Below are positions 7,001 through 9,367 of a DNA stretch of 9,367 bases, piece by piece. The stretch comes from SURF-32 sp964648365 (GTDB lineage: Bacteria > Planctomycetota > Phycisphaerae > UBA1845). The notes under the pieces were generated by a model. It was not told the DNA's origin. It did not search any database and saw only the letters and a list, made by a program, of their open reading frames with translations. A program made the translations under genes and the position numbers. Each line of letters opens with the position of its first letter. Position 1 is the stretch's first letter. Location of the stretch: assembly GCA_964648365.1 (NCBI GenBank), contig CAZYLK010000212.1:1-9367 (forward strand). The letters run 5' to 3'.

Positions 7001-7570
7001 CTGCTGTTCGACTGGAAGTGCTTCCCGTTGCGTCCGCGTGAGCCGATCGATCTCGATGACCACGGAGCCGGTGAAGTCGCCGCGCTGCGGATCGAAGCCG
7101 CCGGGTTCGCGCGGCTCGACGATCGCCTCGTCGGCGCGGACGTTGACGCGGCGGCCGTCGCGGGTCTCGGCCCGGATCACCGGCTTGGTCAGCCGGAGGC
7201 GCCGCCCCATGTCGTCGATCGACTTCCAATTCTCCGCCTCGATCTCCCCGATCGCGCGGGTGCCCTGGCGCGGATAGAGCGTGAACGTCGCGCGGTCGCC
7301 GTCACCGATGAACTGCTGGGATCCCACGCCCACCGGCGCGGCATTGTCTGTCATCAGCTCAGGCGGCGGCGTCAGGACGCCGGCCAGCGGCCGGGCCGCT
7401 TCCTTCGCCTGCTGCGGGTCCATCTGGAGATACTGATAAACGGCGAACGCGAGCAGGACGAACGCCAGGGTCGCGGCCGCGATGAACACGGTCCGGGCGA
7501 GACCGGACGCCCGCCGGCGCTCGCGCACGACCGTTCTGTTTGACTGCTCGTCCATCCCTGGAGCGTCCAT
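4013..7570 (-). CDS. Giant LptC/LptA(OstA)-like membrane-anchored protein
   Basis: The product has 1185 residues. Residues 1-26 are basic and cytoplasmic, 27-48 form one membrane helix (TVFIAAATLAFVLLAFAVYQ), and the rest faces the periplasm. Residues 80-175 resemble LptC: a short G-x-G-D-R-A-x-F strand, then LRLTKPVIRAETRDGRRVNV and a GDFTGSVVIEID strand. Later blocks alternate Y-E-A-R-F-x-D-x-V-style strands with I-x-A-D-x-I/L-type strands, the look of LptA/OstA repeats (near 340-370, 450-470, 615-665, 770-780). A W-x-D-x-M-x-Y ... RA-x-F-x-G module occurs near 815-832 and 1014-1031. Linkers at 276-315 and 862-912 are Pro/Ala-rich. LptC is normally about 190 residues and LptA about 185, so this is far longer. 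The likely role is the LPS bridge from inner to outer membrane. Position next to kdsC supports this. ATG 7570 is used; ATG 7555 is also possible. The fusion is inferred from pattern. Confidence 0.8.
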   Translation of the reverse strand: MDAPGMDEQSNRTVVRERRRASGLARTVFIAAATLAFVLLAFAVYQYLQMDPQQAKEAARPLAGVLTPPPELMTDNAAPVGVGSQQFIGDGDRATFTLYPRQGTRAIGEIEAENWKSIDDMGRRLRLTKPVIRAETRDGRRVNVRADEAIVEPREPGGFDPQRGDFTGSVVIEIDRLTRTQREALPVEQQDRFDEERVIRINLDRLEFDLEFMRASVTGEFTVHAYELDLRAADLEVRFDTTASRIDVLTTQRGGRLELRGLEDEVTFSLTGASPPPKPSSPLSRMIQTAREQTAHALTPAPEPAPQVRRKPSRPYIDAEGALVLVPYEAPETGGHDPVTYEARFADAVSITQETGGSPSSRIAADVIRVIRAVTEADRASADVARKENRDATPNVETADPDNRIILTWAGPLSLEALETESPPAARRVQIIATGSPVEVWDARGQAECSELVYDSVDNHVRLAGGADAPARLAGERQGTIVAAAIESRATDNGRSLTATGPGALMSQPPAGESGGATDSPLGVSHDARIDFATRLDATLRNVERRGVGLHARQAGGSTALALESARLTGEVSMRQEESQVNADLIDLTFDPATGTSSIKRLDGHGSVLMVHGADGEGRIECDGIEVHFDTSASSPTPTHATARGAVTATHMERTIEAADRMEFVFRKSWRAPGGSELLEEFNSALDRNVTPNPADLNARLARSNRATPAVELASLHAYDDVSVRDPSRNMEAAAERLTCMLRDGNTMTTADLWGDGAAPAHFRSETFTVTGDRLIIDADKEEADVPGPGRMSFQLRKDLDGRAVDQPVPVAIEWRDWMKYRGRENRAIFQGRTHTVSEQTWFDCHRLEIEFTDVEPLPPSAREKLAAAAAQLASADAARRAAAGLVSGPPLVAAPLALMKAGRQPRPADSTPTQFQKEPTYFLATGEVKAVMSNANGSTGRLDSRVLIEGPVLSVNLRDDASMMRVEGAGKLQIEDFVEPGAPAGSRTRDNAGRLGSTLISGAEGDSRTLITWNDLMYYDSNAGRAQFEGETQLDHYSGVYLPGEFRDAAASTADATTGQEAHLFSRVLAIEFETAGDAESSGPGGRESQRVAGLSAAELKQFRAIGAVSMTYERPGRNYWLEAEELTYRKSRELLFIQGSARQPAEFITQSPGAPPRPYSAATLTVDLATERVDAINPTFTGS
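4849..4868. repeat. Perfect 8-bp GC inverted repeat inside the LptC-like gene
   Basis: GGCGGGGC (4849-4856) and GCCCCGCC (4861-4868) are perfect complements around a 4-base loop (TGCC). The element falls in codons for KAGRQPRPA at the end of a Pro/Ala-rich linker, where sequence is free to vary. Its placement in a linker fits an inserted small repeat or simply GC-rich drift. Confidence 0.55.
6740..6748. repeat. Nine-base G/C run within the LptC-like gene
   Basis: Nine G's on the plus strand (6740-6748) are three successive CCC proline codons, residues 275-277, on the coding strand. They lie in the Pro-rich linker between the LptC-like part and the later repeats. A run of this length is prone to slipping. 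A one-base change would end the protein soon after about residue 277, leaving only the anchored LptC-like part. Confidence 0.8.
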
Positions 7571-7608
7571 CCTGACCCGATTTCTGACGTTGCGTCGCCG
7601 GCGCGATC

Positions 7609-7633
7609 GACCGGCCGGCGCTTGCGACCGGTC
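7609..7633 (-). terminator. Inverted repeat overlapping the kdsC stop codon
   Basis: GACCGG (7609-7614) and CCGGTC (7628-7633) are perfect complements 13 bases apart. The right arm overlaps two bases of the stop codon (7632-7634). It sits in the 61-base gap between kdsC and the LptC-like gene. There is no T-run. Confidence 0.25.
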
Positions 7634-8162
7634 ACTGCGCTGCTGCTGCCGCGGCGGCGCGTCCTTTCTGCTCGATCCAGTCCACGACCTCGGCCACGGC
7701 GCCTGCGCCGCCCCGTCGTCGCGTGACGTATCGCGACGCTCGCTTCACCTCGGCGACCGCGTTCGCCACGGCCACCGGCAGGCCGCACGCGGACATCGGC
7801 CCAAGGTCCGGCTCATCGTCGCCGACGTAAATGGTAGCGGTCGCGGGGGTTTCTGTCTCGCGCAGCAAGACCTGAAACGCGGCCGATTTGTCGGAAATAC
7901 CGCTTTGGACGTAGCGAATGCCCAGTTCGGCGGCGCGCATCCGCACGGCGGGGCCGTCTCGCCCGGTAATCAGCGCGACCTGCCGGCCGGAATCGAGCCA
8001 GGCGCGGATTGCGCGGCCGTCGTGGACGTGGAATACTTTGATGGCGTCCGTCGGGCGTGCGTTCGGTGGGGCGTCCGCGGTCCGTGCGTCGCAGACGAGG
8101 CCGCCGTCGGTGAGCACGCCATCGACGTCCAGAACAAGCAGTTGAAAGGCGGTGAAGTCCAT
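7632..8162 (-). CDS. kdsC: 3-deoxy-D-manno-octulosonate 8-phosphate phosphatase
   Basis: KdsC removes phosphate from Kdo 8-phosphate to give Kdo, the sugar joining lipid A to the LPS core; it acts in the cytoplasm as a tetramer without a cap domain. The 176-residue product (E. coli KdsC has 188) carries the full signature. LDVDGVLTDGG has nucleophile D12 and acid D14. KVFHVHDGRAIR at 42-53 matches the KdsC pattern K-x-F-x-V-x-D-G-x-x-I. ITGR (65-68) holds motif II T66, K92 is motif III, and GDDEPD has D115, D116 and D119. The C-terminal GGAGAVAEV corresponds to the GGRGAVREV tail of E. coli KdsC, with both arginines replaced by alanine here, which is unusual. A loop of about 8 extra residues lies near 25-38. 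ATG 8162 is preferred because it puts motif I at the usual distance; a TTG at 8204 would add 14 residues. It heads the minus-strand cluster, upstream of the LptC-like gene, as in E. coli kdsC-lptC. Confidence 0.92.
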   Translation of the reverse strand: MDFTAFQLLVLDVDGVLTDGGLVCDARTADAPPNARPTDAIKVFHVHDGRAIRAWLDSGRQVALITGRDGPAVRMRAAELGIRYVQSGISDKSAAFQVLLRETETPATATIYVGDDEPDLGPMSACGLPVAVANAVAEVKRASRYVTRRRGGAGAVAEVVDWIEQKGRAAAAAAAQ

Positions 8163-8383
8163 CCGGGCGACGGCAAGTATCGCCCGCCGCGCAGGCAGCG
8201 TCAACGAACGCGGCCGTTGGCGGATCGGGCCATTGTGTCGTCAGGTCATCCCCGCAGCAGCGGCGGTCGGCGATGGCTGTCAGCGTGACAGGCGCGTGCC
8301 GAACCGGCATAGGCGACTGCCCGCCGACAGGATCGGACATTCGCTAACCGTTTGCTTCTGAGCCATTTACACTCGCACGGGGG

Positions 8384-8404
8384 CTGGTACGCTGCGTGTA
8401 CCGG
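8384..8404. repeat. Inverted repeat upstream of the metallopeptidase gene
   Basis: CTGGTAC (8384-8390) and GTACCGG (8398-8404) pair over 7 positions, with one G-T wobble, around a 7-base loop. It could be an operator or a leader hairpin. It may also be chance in a GC-rich gap. Confidence 0.4.
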
Positions 8405-8421
8405 TCGCTTCCGGCCGCGAG

Positions 8422-8451
8422 ATCCTATGCTGGGTCTACCGACGGTAGGAT
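8422..8451. repeat. Overlapping inverted repeats in the metallopeptidase leader
   Basis: ATCCTA (8422-8427) is complementary to TAGGAT (8446-8451). Inside this lies CTACC (8436-8440), GAC, GGTAG (8444-8448). The two pairings share bases 8446-8448, so they cannot form at once. They end 27 bases before the start codon of the metallopeptidase gene, overlapping the possible -10 at 8426. Confidence 0.4.
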
Positions 8452-8478
8452 GGAACCGCGCGGCGGGAGATTAGCACG

Positions 8479-9171
8479 ATGATTTTTGATCCACTCTATC
8501 TTGTTTTGCTGGCACCGGCGATGATTTTCGCCGCCGCCGCCCAGTGGATGGTGACCTCCGCGTACGGAAAGGCGAAGCGAGTCGGAACGCGCAGCGGCTT
8601 CACGGGTGAGCAGGCGGCGCGCCGAATCCTGGAGATGAACGGTGTTCACGACGTCGGCATCGAGCCGACGCGCGGATTCCTCGGCGACCACTACGACCCC
8701 CGGCACCGTATCCTGCGGCTCAGCCCGGATGTGTACAGCGGCCGTTCGCTGGCCTCGGTCGGTATCGCCGCCCACGAGGCGGGTCATGCCGTGCAGCATG
8801 CCGTCGGCTACGGCCCGCTCGCGATTCGCAACGCCATCGTTCCCCTGGCAGGGTTCGGCAGCAATTCGGCGATGATCCTGTTCATCATCGGGATGGTCAT
8901 GAATGCGATGCTGCTCATGAAGGCCGCCGTGGTGCTGTTCGCCGCCGTCGTGGTGTTTCAGTTGATCAACCTGCCGGTTGAGTTCGATGCCAGCGCGCGG
9001 GCAAAGCGGCTGCTGGTCGACTACGGCATCATTCAGTCGGACGAACTGCCCGGCGTCAACAAGGTGCTCAACGCCGCCGCGATGACCTACGTCGCCGCGA
9101 CGCTGACGGCGATCCTTCAGTTGCTGTACTTCGCGATGCGCGCCGGGCTGTTGGGGGGCAGGCGAGAGTAG
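8479..9171 (+). CDS. YugP-type membrane zinc metallopeptidase
   Basis: The product has 230 residues, the usual length of the neutral zinc metallopeptidase family PF04298 (Zn_peptidase_2, YugP). A membrane helix spans about 5-24. The zinc motif HEAGH lies at 99-103 with H99 and H103 as ligands and E100 as catalytic base. A likely third ligand lies in NLPVEFDASARAK at 164-176 (E168 or D170). Two further hydrophobic helices run about 131-149 and 149-165, and one lies near 204-221. The family acts in the membrane, but its substrates are not established. GGGAG (8465-8469) lies 9 bases before ATG 8479, supporting the start. It is alone on the plus strand, divergent from kdsC and convergent with the gene at the right edge. 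Nothing unusual was seen in the catalytic residues. Confidence 0.95.
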   Translation: MIFDPLYLVLLAPAMIFAAAAQWMVTSAYGKAKRVGTRSGFTGEQAARRILEMNGVHDVGIEPTRGFLGDHYDPRHRILRLSPDVYSGRSLASVGIAAHEAGHAVQHAVGYGPLAIRNAIVPLAGFGSNSAMILFIIGMVMNAMLLMKAAVVLFAAVVVFQLINLPVEFDASARAKRLLVDYGIIQSDELPGVNKVLNAAAMTYVAATLTAILQLLYFAMRAGLLGGRRE

Positions 9172-9177
9172 CCGTAC

Positions 9178-9195
9178 CCTGACGGCCTGCTCAGG
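9178..9195 (+). terminator. Short inverted repeat after the metallopeptidase stop
   Basis: CCTGA (9178-9182) and TCAGG (9191-9195) are complementary around 8 bases, starting 6 bases after TAG 9169-9171. No T-run follows. It lies between convergent genes where a terminator is expected, but the stem is short and chance is possible. Confidence 0.22.
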
Positions 9196-9297
9196 ATCGG
9201 CTCACGTGTGACGCGGGCATTTTGCGGGTGTTCGTCCGGTGCATCATCGGGTTTCAACTGCGGATGCCCCTGCGACGCCGATGTCCACACGACGTCG

Positions 9298-9367
9298 CTA
9301 CGGCGCGCCCCTCTCGACGCTGTAGTTGCCGCCGTTGAGAACGCCGGCGTTGGTCGCGTCGCCGATC
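9298..9367 (-). CDS. C-terminal end of an unknown protein (partial)
   Basis: Reading leftward from the window edge, one frame is open and ends at TAG (9300-9298). It gives 22 residues that read IGDATNAGVLNGGNYSVERG and then AP. The Gly/Asn-rich, strand-like composition is unlike the other frames here and resembles the end of a secreted beta-rich protein, but no family was recognised. The rest lies beyond the window. It converges with the metallopeptidase gene, leaving a 126-base gap (9172-9297). Confidence 0.42.
   Translation of the reverse strand, partial: IGDATNAGVLNGGNYSVERGAP

Larger units (their letters stand above)
8163..8478. other. Divergent intergenic region between kdsC and the metallopeptidase gene
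   Basis: These 316 bases lie between two genes transcribed away from each other, so promoters for both should be here. No convincing -35/-10 pair was found for either. A TATGCT (8426-8431) is a possible -10 for the plus-strand gene, but no good -35 precedes it. Two inverted repeats, listed separately, occupy 8384-8451. No convincing gene was found in it; the minus-strand frame crossing 8163-8340 lacks a protein-like character. Confidence 0.6.

Noticed and set aside
5918..7543. Plus-strand open frame of 541 codons opposite the LptC-like gene
   Set aside because: It is a GC-driven shadow of the coding strand, Arg/Gly-rich, with no ribosome binding site and no family pattern.
7813..8340. Minus-strand open frame overlapping kdsC and the gap upstream
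   Set aside because: It overlaps kdsC in another frame, and its own N-terminal part is Pro/Arg-rich without protein-like features.

Overview
The window is GC-rich bacterial chromosome and most likely comes from a Planctomycetota genome, perhaps of the Phycisphaerae type. This is an inference from three things: a secreted protein with a C-terminal domain of a style common in that phylum, a very large LptC/LptA-like protein, and an LPS-type gene (kdsC) beside hypothetical exported proteins. No rRNA, tRNA, CRISPR array, transposase or integrase was seen.

Left part (1-1564). The window opens with the last 20 codons of a plus-strand gene whose tail resembles a polyprenyl-phosphate sugar transferase. 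Next comes a small minus-strand gene for a secreted protein, apparently broken by a one-base frameshift in a C-rich tract (154-376). It is divergent from an intact plus-strand gene for a secreted 297-residue protein (475-1368) that has a clear ribosome binding site and a plausible promoter. A spacer of about 200 bases separates this from the convergent minus-strand cluster.

Central part (8162 down to 1565, minus strand). Four genes lie head to tail with gaps of about 40-60 bases and probably form an operon. In transcription order they are kdsC (Kdo-8-phosphate phosphatase), a 1185-residue membrane-anchored protein with an LptC-like start and repeated LptA/OstA-like beta segments, a HAD-family hydrolase, and an exported 555-residue protein resembling the DUF3352 group. 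The kdsC-lptC pairing matches the classic proteobacterial order kdsC-lptC-lptA-lptB. It suggests this bacterium makes Kdo-type LPS and exports it over a periplasmic bridge. Here LptC and LptA appear merged and greatly enlarged, and lptB does not follow.

Right part (8163-9367). A 316-base divergent region holds two inverted repeats. It leads to a plus-strand YugP-type membrane zinc metallopeptidase (8479-9171). The window ends in the C-terminal codons of a convergent minus-strand gene that runs off the edge.

The observations most worth a second look are the frameshifted secreted gene, the giant LptC/LptA-like fusion with its internal repeat, the C9 tract inside that gene, and inverted repeats set right after the stop codons of most genes.
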